Below are positions 12,521-23,459 of a stretch of DNA of 64,000 nt, one piece after another. Both the position numbers and the translations under genes were made by a program. Position 1 is the first letter of the stretch, and every line of letters starts with the position of its first letter. The DNA is from Drosophila miranda (taxonomy: Eukaryota; Arthropoda; Insecta; Diptera; Drosophilidae), in assembly GCF_003369915.1 (NCBI RefSeq), contig NC_046673.1, positions 6,308,001 to 6,372,000 of the forward strand, in the 5' to 3' direction. The notes beneath the pieces were generated by a model that was not told the DNA's origin, searched no databases, and saw only the letters and a program-made list of their open reading frames with translations.

Positions 12521-13132
12521 CTCATACATATGTATGTATCTCCCGAACAATTAGTCTGGTTTTAAGAAAAGCTGATTTTTGCAAGCGCTGGAAAATTGTT
12601 TAGGTGATCCTTATATTCATACTATCTAAAGCCCTCACAAAATCCATTGACTTTTGCCAGCTACATAGATATAATTTAGCTCAGATAAATATGAACATGT
12701 GTGGGACTTGTAAGGAACCCTTATTCGGCCGTCTGAATTAGCTTGAGCTTGTTTAGCGGTCTGTGGGCTCTATGCAATCAATTTATAATATTACCTGGGC
12801 GACAAGCATTCGTGTTTTTATTCGTTACTGTTAACTGCTATTTATACCATGGTAGTCAACTTGAATCTTCTCCAAGCGCCGCTTGCTAGTCAGTTCCGCA
12901 TAGGGATGCTCCAGGCGTGCCAACGTCGGCACTACTGATAAGGGACCATTGATCTCGGCGCTTGTCTTGATCCGTCTCACCATATCCGTATTTATATAAT
13001 ATTAGCCACTAGACGGTCAACTAAGTGTTGCGACGATGTGCTGCCTCCGTGATCGATTCCTCTTCATACCTTGAACCTCATCGGTTTTCTGATCCTTCCT
13101 GATCCTGTGCTTCTGCTGCTCCTCTATCTCCC
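12521..13132. other. Intergenic, with a short coding-like minus-strand segment
   Basis: AT-rich except for about 12850-12990. On the minus strand that part reads through without stops as a segment containing MVRRIKTSAEINGPL and, further on, RLEHPYAELTSKRRLEK. A TATAAATA lies just upstream in that orientation. I do not recognise the family. It could be a gene fragment carried by repeats or a small exon. Confidence 0.3.
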
Positions 13133-13430
13133 TTCCACGCCCCCACAAAGGACGAAAATCTGTGACATCCACAATTTTAAGGATACGGGAAAATAAAAAA
13201 CGCACAATCAGAGAGAAAGACCATATCTACAAGCTGGATTTTCCGAGTCTGGATCAGAACGGATCATTATTATAACCAAAAGCAACAAATCTACGCAGTG
13301 CACACACTCTTTGTCGTTCAATGTTAGCACCGTCTGGCGAAGAAGAGCCGTACTGACTAAGTATCGGGTATAAGTTACGGTCGCAGCAGCAACTCATAAC
13401 GTTCCCCCACCCCCCCGTTTTTACTAATAA
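13133..13430 (+). repeat. DINE-1 3'-end fragment
   Basis: It starts inside a module (cccccacaaaggacgaaaatctg) and runs to the family's end (actgactaagtatcgggtata, gcagcaactcataacgttccccc). The front half is missing. Confidence 0.7.
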
Positions 13431-13659
13431 GCATGCTAAAAGGGGACAGCAATACGTTGTCAGAATTTCCGTTATAATCTATCGCTAGAGAAGCGTGCAG
13501 AAGTAAATGATTGGAGATGTGCCCTTATTGCACAGGTTCGCGCTGCACAATTACCACCCCAAATTCGACCATTAAACATAAATCGGCAATCGCCTACAAA
13601 GATCGTCGCTGCGTTGTTGTCGGCTTATTGTCCGTCGTATGCCATAATTTTCATACAAA

Positions 13660-14075
13660 TCTCATATACCCCTATACTAATTTTGAATATCGGTTATAAC
13701 GATACAGACAGTATGGCTTCTCGCCGCCAGAGACGCACACATTGCTTTTTGAAGTGTATGAGAAAGAGAGCGAGACAAAGCGCTTGGACGGCGTTGTCCT
13801 TCTGGCTATAATAATCCGATCTGATCCAGATTCGGCAGTCCATGGTCTAGATACGGTTGTTTTCTAACGATTCTGCGTTTGCAGTTTTCTCGTATCTTCA
13901 AAATTGTGGATATCACTGATTTGCATCCTTTGTGGAGGCGGAAGGGGCGGGGCGAAATTTGTAAATACACTTGTGACGGATACTCTGATATCTAGACGCT
14001 TATATGCAGCGGCAGACTGGCAAATGCGAACAGTCGAACAAAATTTGAGCCAAATCGGACCAGCAGTTCTTTCTA
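13660..14075 (-). repeat. DINE-1 fragment, decayed
   Basis: Minus-orientation tail and inner modules are visible in order: 'gaatatcggttataacg', 'cagtatggcttctcgccgcc', 'ggctataataatccgatctg', 'ttctgcgtttgcagttttct', 'cctttgtggaggcggaa'. It ends just before the fold-back Tc1 element, which may have inserted into it. Confidence 0.65.
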
Positions 14076-14105
14076 TACATTTTTCTCTCTCCATTTATAT
14101 ATATA

Positions 14106-15797
14106 CAGTGGCGAGCACGTGTGGATGGATACATGTTTATCACTTTTCACTTTAAGCGACTGTAAAATCTTTAAAAATGAATCAATCCTTGTGATTTTTT
14201 TTTTTAAAGATTCCTTAAAAATGAATCAATCCTTGTGATTTTTTTTTTTAAAGATTCATTAATTTATTGAGAATGAAAAAAGACAACAATTTCAATTCAA
14301 AGAGATCCTTTTTCTTAAGAGATTTTAATTTTTTCAAAAAAAGAGCATGTATACACTTTTGCACGTTTCAAATTTTTTTACTTTAATAATTTTTTAAAAA
14401 TATTTGTTCCAAAGGGCCTTAGCTTTTATCATATTCCGAATAGGTATTGGCATGCTCTCGACTAAATTTAGTAGGTGCTGGCAAGGTATCATGCGCCACT
14501 CCGACCTCTCGCGCTCCCAAAGACTCACCCAATCACTTTGGTGCAGACTCCTACTTTTCCAGTGTTTTTTAAACAGAGCCCATCGATTTTCAATGCGATT
14601 TAGATCTGGGCCATTGAGCAGGCCACTGGATTAAGTGAAAACTCGAGTTATTGGGACGATTTTTCACGAATCTAGCCTTGTGCGTCGGGCTACCGTCTGG
14701 CTGGAAAGTGATCTCGGATATGGGGAAGTCACATTTCTCTATAAAATTTGACAAAATGGGTTCCTAAATACTAAGATAATATTCTTTCTTCATTATTCCA
14801 TCGATTTTAACCAATTGGAGAACGTTCCACCAAGTGCAGCAGCCCTACACCGTCAGGCTTCCTCGTCCATGCTTTATTGTTTCCTTGACTTGATGATTTT
14901 TCAGCTTTCCACTTGAGCGGTAACAGTAGTATTCATTTCGATCAGGCTTAAAACGGTTTATTTTGGTATATCTGACCCAATTACCTTCTTACAATCTTCC
15001 GTGGTCCAGTTCCTATGCTCCTCACTAAATATAAGATGCGCAGCCACTTTTTGTGGGAGAGGGCAGGTTTTTTCTGGCTAACTGCCGGTGTCAGGCCGAT
15101 CGTACGCAGAGCGTCCACTCATGGAACGTTCTCCAATTGGTTAAAATCGATGGAATAATGAAGAAAGAGTATTATCTTCATATTTAGGAACCCATTGTGT
15201 CAAATTTTATAGAGAAATGTGTCTTCCCCACATCCGAGATCACTTTATAGCAAGACGGTAGCCCGACGCACAAGGCTAAATTCGTGAAAAATCGTCCCAA
15301 TAACTCGAGTTTTCACTTAATCCAGTGGCCTGCTCAATGGCCCAGATCTAAATCGCATTGAAAATCGATGGGCTCTGTTTAAAAAACACTGGAAAAGTAG
15401 GAGTCTGCACCAAAGGGATTGGGTGAGTCTTTGGGAGCGCGAGAGGTCGGAGTGGCGCATGATACCTTGCCAGCACCTACTAAATTTAGTCGAGAGCATG
15501 CCAATACCTATTCGGAATATGATAAAAGCTAAGGCCCTTTGGAACAAATATTTTTAAAAAATTATTAAAGTAAAAAAATTTGAAACGTGCAAAAGTGGAT
15601 ACATGCTCTTTTTTTGAAAAAACTAAAATCTCTTAAGAAAAAGGATCTCTTTGAATTGAAATTGTTGTCTTTTTTCATTCTCAATAAATTAATGAATCTT
15701 TAAAAAAAAAAATCACAAGGATTGATTCATTTTTAAAGATTTTACAGGCGCTTAAAGTGAAAAGTGATAAACATGTATCCACACGTGCTCGCCACTG
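14106..15797. mobile_element. Fold-back Tc1/mariner-family element (palindromic, defective)
   Basis: The element starts with CAGTGGCGAGCACGTGTGGA and ends with its exact complement, flanked by TA on both sides (14104-14105, 15798-15799), the Tc1/mariner target duplication. Arms 14106-14829 and 15122-15797 are inverted copies of each other; the left is ~48 bases longer because of a small internal direct duplication at 14165-14265. Each arm encodes, reading outward, the C-terminal half of a Tc1-type transposase: KIDGIMKKEYY, then a QDG/PTHKAKFVKN-like catalytic-Asp segment, then the WPAQWPRS segment where the usual Asp/Asn-Pro-Glu part is ruined. The spacer (14830-15121) holds the preceding transposase segment on the minus strand only (KNHQVKETIKHGRGS). 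Stops in every frame make it non-coding today. Confidence 0.85.
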
Positions 15798-17086
15798 TAT
15801 ATATGTCGATTTTGTTTATTTTATCTGTCATTATGCCAGGACCAGCTTGCAGATCTTCATCCTGTCTTCACTCACTAGGGTAAAAAATGTTCAATTATTT
15901 AGTTACTATAAAACGCACAGTAAGCTCAAGAGCTTTACTCACTCAGTATAATCGGTTCGCACTGCACACCGAATGGTTAAGTAGAGTGCGAGTGTGAGAA
16001 GACTTTCGAGAGACGCATTGAGACTCATCTGCAATTCTGTAGTAGCTTACTACTGCTTCGTACTCTTTTTCCGGGTCGTGATCCGGAATGCGGTCGTTGA
16101 GGCCACCGACGCTGGTCATATAATTTCTTGAATTGATTACCCGGAGCGCTCGTTGAACACATAGAGGTGCGCCTCAGGCTATTCTCAATGAATTATACGA
16201 TTCGTTAAATACATACATATAGCAGAGTGCAGCACTTTTGATGGCACGTGTAAATCGGATTCTACTGGTTGTTGAAATACGGGAAAGTACATAAAAAGAA
16301 AATGAAAAATAAATTAAATAATGCCTCGTGACGCATGTGCTCCAGTTACCCATCATCTGCAATGGTGATAATGGCGATGGATGGCATGTTAAGCAGGCAA
16401 AGACCACCCGTGCTGTCGTACCGAGAAAAAAATATAAATATAAACAAATTTTGAAAAATGAACTTCTAAGAGCTATGTATTTACATACATACTCATTTCT
16501 TACGCACATGAAAATTAGCATATTTAGATGTATGTATTTACATTTGTGCGTAATATAGGTACTCACATGCATACACAGGCAAAACGTTAGACGGACACAA
16601 TCGCAAACATGGATTGGGATTTTTTGCTTTTTTCTTGTTTTTTGCACATTGCGCAAAAAAGCAAGAACGACTGTTTTTGTGACCAAGCGATAAGAAGATC
16701 ATCGTAATATGCGCTTCAGAACCGTAAGGGCGCTGTTCGCGAGCAGTGGCAAGAGAACAAGTGATGTGTCCAGCACAAATGGATTAAAACAATGGGTTCT
16801 AAACCTCGATTAAAGACTTATTTCGATGGGCATCCATATCCTAAAAATAAATAATTTGATTCATTAAAAACACACTGTACACACACGAACATTAACACCC
16901 TCAAATACAAATTGGAAATGTGGGAAGAGTGTGATTTTACACACAGACACACTCTCACGCAGCACGAACACAGCTGTTCGTGTTGTTTAATTTAAAAACG
17001 AAGAAAGATATTTGCGCGGAACTCAGTTGTGCGCTAAACTTTGCAATCGTCGGGCCAGACCAGTTTCACCAGGCTGATCAAGAGAA
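15798..17086. other. Intergenic region upstream of the SVWC gene
   Basis: Nothing gene-like. A 170-codon minus-strand open frame at 16174-16686 is AT-rich, has no domain and is best read as chance. The 5' leader and promoter of the Vago-like gene must lie at its right end. I see no clear core promoter element. Confidence 0.5.
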
Positions 17087-17698
17087 ATGGAATCGTCAGC
17101 GCTTACATCTGTTGTCATGCTCGTGCTGCTCGCCATCCTCGCTGGAGGGGAGGCGGCACTACCGTATCGCTGTAAGAGAATATGCCACGCCTCATTTGCC
17201 GAACTCACCCAACAATTTGCTTCCCTAGCAGCTTCATCGTATCGCTATAGTCAGCAGTTCTGCATGGACACGCAGACCGGGCGCCAGCTGTATGTTGGTG
17301 AGGTTTTCACACGCCTGGAACAATGCATGAGGGTTCAGTGCCTGGGCACTCTGCAGCTCTGGGAAGACAGGTGAGCATTAAATGTTTTGATATATGTATA
17401 CTCTAAAATATGTTAACTTTTTGCCCGATTTAGTTGTCTAGTGCCCAGCTCCATCAAGGGCGACTGCAGGTCCATTCCGCCAACAGAATCTAATCTTGAA
17501 TACCCCAGGTGCTGTCCGCTGTATGAATGCAAGACATACGAGTCGAGCGCGGAAGGAACACTGGAGCAAACAAACACTTACGACCACAATGGCTCGCTGC
17601 GCAAGTCACACCTTACCGAAGTGATAGTCATCAACAAAAAGCCGCGATTAGATCCGGAGGACTCTGCCATGGGAGCCATACGCAGAAACTATGTGTAA
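17087..17698 (+). CDS. Vago: Vago-like secreted SVWC-domain protein
   Basis: Two exons, 17087-17370 and 17434-17698, join across a 63-base GT-AG intron to give 182 residues. Residues 1-23 are a clear signal peptide (VVMLVLLAILAGG core). The rest has the single-domain von Willebrand factor C layout: Cys pair YRCKRIC, then FCMD, QCMRVQC, a Trp (LWEDSC), DC, and the closing YPRCCPLYEC, eight or more Cys in all. A charged tail of ~60 residues follows. SVWC proteins of this type are secreted immune or stress factors; D. melanogaster Vago is made on infection downstream of Dicer-2. The symbol rests on the domain and on the neighbouring GHITM and LANCL3 genes, which I recall being close to Vago in D. 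melanogaster; another SVWC paralogue is the alternative. It starts at the first Met, directly before the signal peptide. Confidence 0.7.
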
Positions 17699-17806
17699 AC
17701 TTGGCAACAAAACATTTTTGGTTGTAATTGATATTGTGATTGTGTGGAATTAGGCCTTACTTAGTTGTAGTTTCAGCTGTTGCGTTGTAATTTGATGAAG
17801 GAAAAC

Positions 17807-17812
17807 AATAAA
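17807..17812 (+). promoter_or_regulatory. Poly(A) signal of the Vago-like gene
   Basis: AATAAA lies 109 bases past the stop codon, in a suitable place to end this transcript. Confidence 0.55.
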
Positions 17813-19649
17813 TCGAAGGAAATATGTATTGTATACACGTAGGTTCCCTGGCGCAAAAGTAGTGTTGCGTCGCTCATGAGCGAATGGACAAAAAGAAATA
17901 TCACTTAAGTGAACTAACTGAACTATAACCTTAACCTTATGACACTGAACTAGCTCACTTATCTTAAAGACAGAGATACCCTTACAGGAAAATCATGCAG
18001 TGAGAGCGTTTGAATGCATTATCATGCATTAGTTTGAATTTTTAGTCGATTGTTATAGCTAATCTAACCGGCTGCGGGTGTTGAAATGCCCATAGTACCA
18101 CAGCTCTTCGACTGTTGGGAGACAAGACAGGAGATGATATTTAGCGTATTGTCTCAGCCTATGTCTGTCTTTCAAATAAGAGAGGTATAGCCCATTTACA
18201 CTAGGGCTGCGTTCCAGCTGCGTTTCCTCAATTTTCCGAATATTTCTACGCTTTTCTGCCTATCGTGTTCATTATCACCACTAACAACAATAAAAAACAG
18301 CTTTTTTCCTTTTTCACTAATTGTTGTGGTCGGCCTATGCCAGTATAACAGCAAATAACGTTAATTGTAAGCTGTTGTTTAAACGTAAATTTAGCGATTT
18401 ATGGAATCACTTCGACACTCTAGGCGATCGATGGTCTAGCGATAAGAACAGAATAATTGATAGCTTGTCCAATTTTATGTAATAGCCTCTTTACACAAGG
18501 GCACATTTTTTCGTTTTGAAAACGCAGTTTTATTTAATAGAATGATCACGGGGACATAGTGGTAAAAAAAAGTTACGTTCTTTTCAAACGCAGGTGCGTC
18601 TGAATATTCGACTATTTTTGCGCTTTACAGCACATTTCTGCTCTTAGAGCAACTGTCACCACTAATAACTACAAAAAAATATCACATCAGATATCAAATT
18701 TTTGGCGCGTTAATATAGGAAGTTGACACAATATATATACGTATTCTTAAATAGTTATTGTGTGATTTTTAAAATTATAACTTATAATGACTACGGTCCT
18801 TTAAAATGTCATTAGCATGTAACACTAAAAACAAATAGTTTACAATTATGCTTCTGCTCGTGCCCAGAATATACCATATTTGCTTTTCCAGTTTGTATCG
18901 ATTGCCTTTCCAGTATTAATCGGATTTTTATTTTGCTGATCTGAGTACCCGTTTTCAATATACCTGCTGCAAAATTTTCAATCGAACGAAATACAGGCAT
19001 GCATTCAATTAGAGCTGCTCTTTAAAACGTATTTTCTTCGTGGTGGTCGCAAGCGGTCACATTTCATTGGCAATAAAATATTAGGGGAGCTACAGCCGAA
19101 GCCATTAACCTTGTTCACTTTAAATACATTTTTTACAGCTGACTGAGCAGTGTAACCGTAGAGCATGCACACCTGGTCACTCTGCTGCTAACTAGATATG
19201 ACACCATGATGAAATTATACATATAATACATGTAAATTATACATGTATAATTTCATCATTCATTCTAATTTTTCTCGCGTACACTTTTTTCGGATCTGAG
19301 TACTAGGATTTAAAGACAACTAATTGATACAATATAAATGAATAGAAGCGATAGAATATTAACAGTGTTAAAGCATATATTAATATAAAAAATATACAAA
19401 TTTCGAGAAAAAACTATAATACCGCAAAATATATCGAAACATATTCCGATGTTTTGAACGATTTTTTCGGTAGAAACGAATGCAGAACAATAAAAACAAT
19501 ACAAAAGTGCAGTGAGGTTAATCTATTCAAGGATAGGAAACGAAACAATACAACACAAAACTTTGCACCAGATAACGAGAACTATACACTAAGAAAACAA
19601 AAAAAGTTATTGCACAGTCAAGGCCCGCGAATTTCATCACAATAGCATA
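17813..19649. other. Intergenic region between the Vago-like gene and GHITM
   Basis: AT-rich with no gene. It contains a 17-bp-arm inverted repeat at 19206-19259 and, near 19600, the presumed 5' leader of GHITM. Confidence 0.5.
19206..19259. repeat. Small perfect inverted repeat
   Basis: Arms atgatgaaattatacat (19206-19222) and its complement (19243-19259) flank a 20-base AT-rich loop. It could be the remnant of a short transposon or simply an AT-rich hairpin. Confidence 0.8.
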
Positions 19650-21016
19650 ATGTTAATGCGACTTGCTTTGTCGGCAGCCCGTCCGGGTAGCAGCCTTCTT
19701 GGTCAGCAATCCTCGCAGGGCTTTCTGAAATCAAAACTTCAGGTGGCTGTTGTGCGTAACTATGCTCGTGGCCCGGTACGCACACGCGCTCCTGTGGTGG
19801 AGCAGCAGGTACGCCATCCATCTCTCAAAGAGAAACTGATGGGTCCACCAAGTGCTAACGGTAGGTAACTATAATATGTATGTGCAGTTATTGTGTAATC
19901 AGTTTAATTTCACGAACTTCTAGCGTATTCGATGGGCAAAGGTGCTGCTGCTGGCGCCGCAGTTGTCGGGTTGGGAGCGCTCTGCTACTATGGTGTGGGC
20001 CTGGGCAAGCACACGAGCATTGCCGATAATGCCATGTGAGTTTCGTTGGTTTGCAGATGTTATGCATTCTACATAATAGAATTTTAATAAAAATAATTAT
20101 TTTTTTCCATATAGAATGTGGCCGGAATATGTAAAGAGTCGCATCCAGAGCACCTACGCCTTCTTCGGTGGATCCTGCATCCTGACAGCAGCCTCTGCAG
20201 CTGCCGTCTTTCGTTCCCCCCGCCTATTATCGTTGGCCTCGCGAGGCGGGATCATGGTAAGTACATACCAGCGCCACTGGCCTCAACACAAATCAAAGCA
20301 AACATAAAACTTTCACTTCATTCGAACAGTGGTCTATTGCTTCGCTAGCGCTCGTCATTGGCAGTGGGGCAGTAGCGCGTTCAATTGAGTACCATCCAGG
20401 AATTGGACCGAAGCACCTCGCATGGGCGGTCCACTGCGCCATCTTAGGTGCTGTCATCGCACCTCTTTGTTTCATTGGTGGTCCGGTTCTGACTCGTGCT
20501 GCTCTTTATACCGGAGGCATTGTTGGTGGCCTGTCCACAATCGCTGCATGTGCGCCAAGCGATAAGTTCCTGTACATGGGTGGCCCGTTGGCCATTGGTT
20601 TGGGTTTTGTCTTTGCCTCCTCGTTGGCTTCTATGTGGCTGCCGCCAACAACAGCACTAGGTGCTGGTAAGTAGTAAACGATGCCTGTGATATGCAATCT
20701 TATGAATCCACCCTCAAAATAATAATCTTCATCTAGGTCTGGCATCCATATCCCTTTATGGTGGTCTGGTGCTTTTCAGTGGCTTCCTTCTTTACGACAC
20801 ACAGAGAATGGTCCGCAAGGCTGAGGTCCATCCCCAATACTCCTATACCCCCTTCGACCCTATCAATGCGTGAGTCAATCTTGTGTGACACTGTGTTTCA
20901 TAAGTAACCCCAAATATTATTTTTTATGCTCCAGCTCGATGTCTATTTACCTAGATGTATTGAATATATTCATCCGTATTGCCACCATCTTGAGCGGAGG
21001 GCAGAGCAGAAAATGA
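19650..21016 (+). CDS. GHITM: Growth-hormone-inducible transmembrane protein homologue (mitochondrial BI-1 family)
   Basis: Six exons (19650-19860, 19924-20035, 20115-20256, 20330-20666, 20737-20869, 20935-21016) with GT-AG borders and matching phases give 338 residues, close to the length of human GHITM. The N-terminus is Arg/Ser/Ala-rich without acids, as in a mitochondrial presequence (MLMRLALSAARPGSSLLGQQ). The body has seven or more hydrophobic segments typical of the Bax-inhibitor-1/TMBIM superfamily. The family's GHITM-specific region GGPVLTRAALYTGGIVGGLS is present, then LLYDTQRMVRKAE and the C-terminal SIYLDVLNIFIRI. Known role: inner mitochondrial membrane protein for cristae organisation and cation/proton exchange. 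I recall the D. melanogaster orthologue as CG2076. Every exon is intact. Confidence 0.93.
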
Positions 21017-21072
21017 GTCCCCTAGGGTACATGTTTTGAAGATAGATCGATAATATATTTATACCACTATTG

Positions 21073-21078
21073 AATAAA
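21073..21078 (+). promoter_or_regulatory. Poly(A) signal of GHITM
   Basis: AATAAA lies 57 bases after the GHITM stop codon and is the first hexamer met. Confidence 0.6.
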
Positions 21079-21754
21079 TTTATATACCCTAAATATGATC
21101 CATCTCTTTCAAAAACGCCTTTTTAGGCTGCGAGAAGCACACTATCTATCTATATGTGTAGACCACTGTATGTATCCCCATAATATACTATTATTTCGAT
21201 GTTGACAAAATCATATTGAGCTATGTATATAAAACGTACACATAAACATGAATGGGAACGTTTGGTCTTATTGGCCCTAAGATGTTTCTCCAAGAGACAG
21301 GAGGTTATGATGTAGTGCAGAGTGTTTTTCTAGCACCACAACTACCGTGCGAGTACATGCTTTACAATAAATCGGATCGGTGAGGTTTTTGGTACCACCT
21401 TGTGGTGATCGGTGCGCGAAATTAAAACGATTTGTTTCTTTTTATGTATGATTAATTTTATATGTATTAAATTTTGTATCTTTGTATACATTTACATTAA
21501 GACATGCTGATGCTGATAATATACATATAACAAAAGAACCAAAATAGTTAGTCGTCTACAGTTTTCGGTCCTTATCTATTCCGTTCTCTGTTAAAAAATT
21601 GTCTAGTAAATCTGCTGTTGAAGGAATGGACATGGATATGCATATGGAAAGCAGCCGATCCGCGCATAAACACCCCGGATGACCGCTGTGATTCGCGATC
21701 TCTCTCACTTTTTGTCGCACTTGTCATGAGTGATGGAAAAAACATAGAGTGAAA

Positions 21755-21880
21755 GAGAAGAACCACAACCGCTAGTTATGTTTTAATGTTAATTCTTGCA
21801 CTTCATTTATCCTCTTTCCTCTCTCACCAATTTGATTAGAATTTTTTGTTTCCATACCGCTACTTCCATTTGGTCTGTCT
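21755..21880 (+). repeat. Dispersed repeat shared with 9598-9765
   Basis: Blocks 'accacaaccgctagttatgtt', 'taatgttaattcttgcactt' and 'tttgtttccataccgctactt' match the repeat at 9.6 kb in order. It lies next to a DINE-1 fragment and may belong to that family. Confidence 0.6.
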
Positions 21881-21884
21881 CTCT

Positions 21885-22180
21885 CTTCTCACACCAACAC
21901 CAGCCGTTATGTCTTCTCGGCAGGGGCATACACTAGAAGAAAAAGAGTGCGTGAGTGAGAGAAAGAGAGAGAGAGAGATTGTAGTTCGTGCAGCCAAGCG
22001 AAATGGTTTTCTTCATTCTGGCTGTAATAATTATCCGATGAGACCCAGACTCGGCAATCTGGTGGATATCTCTATGTTTTCGGTTATCTCCTATCTTCAA
22101 AATTTGATTATGCCACAGATTTTCGGTCTTTGTAATGTGGGGGCAAAATGTTGAATACTCTGATAATACAGGAAACGCTT
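21885..22180 (-). repeat. DINE-1 fragment, decayed
   Basis: Minus-orientation modules remain: 'ttctggctgtaataattatc', 'cggcaatctggtggatatct', 'gccacagattttcggtcttt' and 'aatgtgggggcaaaatg'. Both ends are lost or badly diverged. Confidence 0.55.
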
Positions 22181-23459
22181 CGTTCTGGCTGTTAAATGCG
22201 TCTAGACTAACCTAATAGGTACTCTTTGTGTTCCGGGTTTTAATAATACCTATTTATGTTGGGACAAATGGTCATGATTTTAGTTTGTGTGTTGTATCAA
22301 TGAACTACGGACGTCAATTTTTTTTGTTAATTGGAATTCAAAGTAACCACTCTGTATACTTATGTATGTCATGTGCTATAATATTTTAATAGATGATGAT
22401 TAAGTATTCTAAAACAAATTTTGCCCCAAGAAGTCGCAAAACGAAACAAAAGGAATCTTAATTGCAAAAGGAAAAACTAGATAACTTATTAATAAATTTA
22501 GATATAATTGACACCATAACCAGGTCAATTTAGCTTTTGCCTTTTTAATAAACTGTTTTTCTAACAAAAATTTCAAATTTTGCCAAACTAGCAACACTGC
22601 GTTTTCGTGCAGCCAGCTGACGCAGCCCGATTCGGTTACCGATACATCGGAATAAAATCCGAGGATACACTGCAATAAACTAAATTTTGCGGTTAACAGT
22701 ACTAACTGGTGCGTTTAACAGGACATGAGAAAATGAGAGACAAATTTTAGAAACGGGAGCACCTAAAAACTTGCAGAAAAATTCAAACAAAAATTATCGC
22801 CAATCGCAGCAAATGGTGTGACATAAGCTTATCGCTGTGTCTGTTATTTCAGACTATATTGGCCTTGAAGTGTAGTGGAATACAACCATTAGAGAGCCCC
22901 AGGTGGCAATAAGCTCACGAATACATCGATAAACATATCTAGCAAACGATAGTCACAGTCTCAACTCGCCCCTTTAGCAAACTTTACCAGGGCGAGAGAT
23001 GCCAGGATTTCCAAATTGTGTGTAAATGTTTCAAATTGAGCTGGCTAGCACTTGACAAAGCGTGCTCTATAATTCCAAATTTTTACCTACTGTGAAATTA
23101 TTGTCATTGCGTACAAATCTACACATTAGTGGATTGAAATATTTTTCCAAAGCTCAACCCCATAACAATATTTCTTGGCAATATAAGGCAATAAAGAAAC
23201 AACAAAATTGAGCAATTCAAACACTTCGCAGACTAGCCAGACGATACGCATTACAGGTAAAACTACCGTTCGTACCTGAAACAGGTGAGTGGGGGAGAGA
23301 CAGACGCCCGACCGCGCCCTAAGCCGGCAGATCGATTGGCGACTTTCCTTATGTTTTCTTTGCATTGACAGGCACAATTAAAAATATTGCAAACCAGGAC
23401 GTTGAACAGAAAAGTCAATTGACCCCCAGCCGAACGAAGAAAGTGGTAACAATACGGCC

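Larger units (their letters stand above)
21017..23459. other. Intergenic region upstream of the LanC-like gene
   Basis: Holds the GHITM 3' end (AATAAA at 21073-21078), a dispersed repeat at 21755-21880, a DINE-1 fragment at 21885-22180 and the LanC-like 5' leader. A plausible 5'-UTR intron runs from a GTGAGT near 23285 to a TTGACAG near 23371. No other gene is visible. Confidence 0.5.

Noticed and set aside
14404-15547. Identical 76-codon frames on opposite strands (14404-14634 and 15317-15547)
   Set aside because: Not genes: they are the antisense of the transposase relic in the two arms of the fold-back element.
16174-16686. 170-codon minus-strand open frame
   Set aside because: AT-rich, Cys/Phe/Tyr-biased, with no domain, splice context or conserved feature; typical of chance frames in AT-rich DNA.
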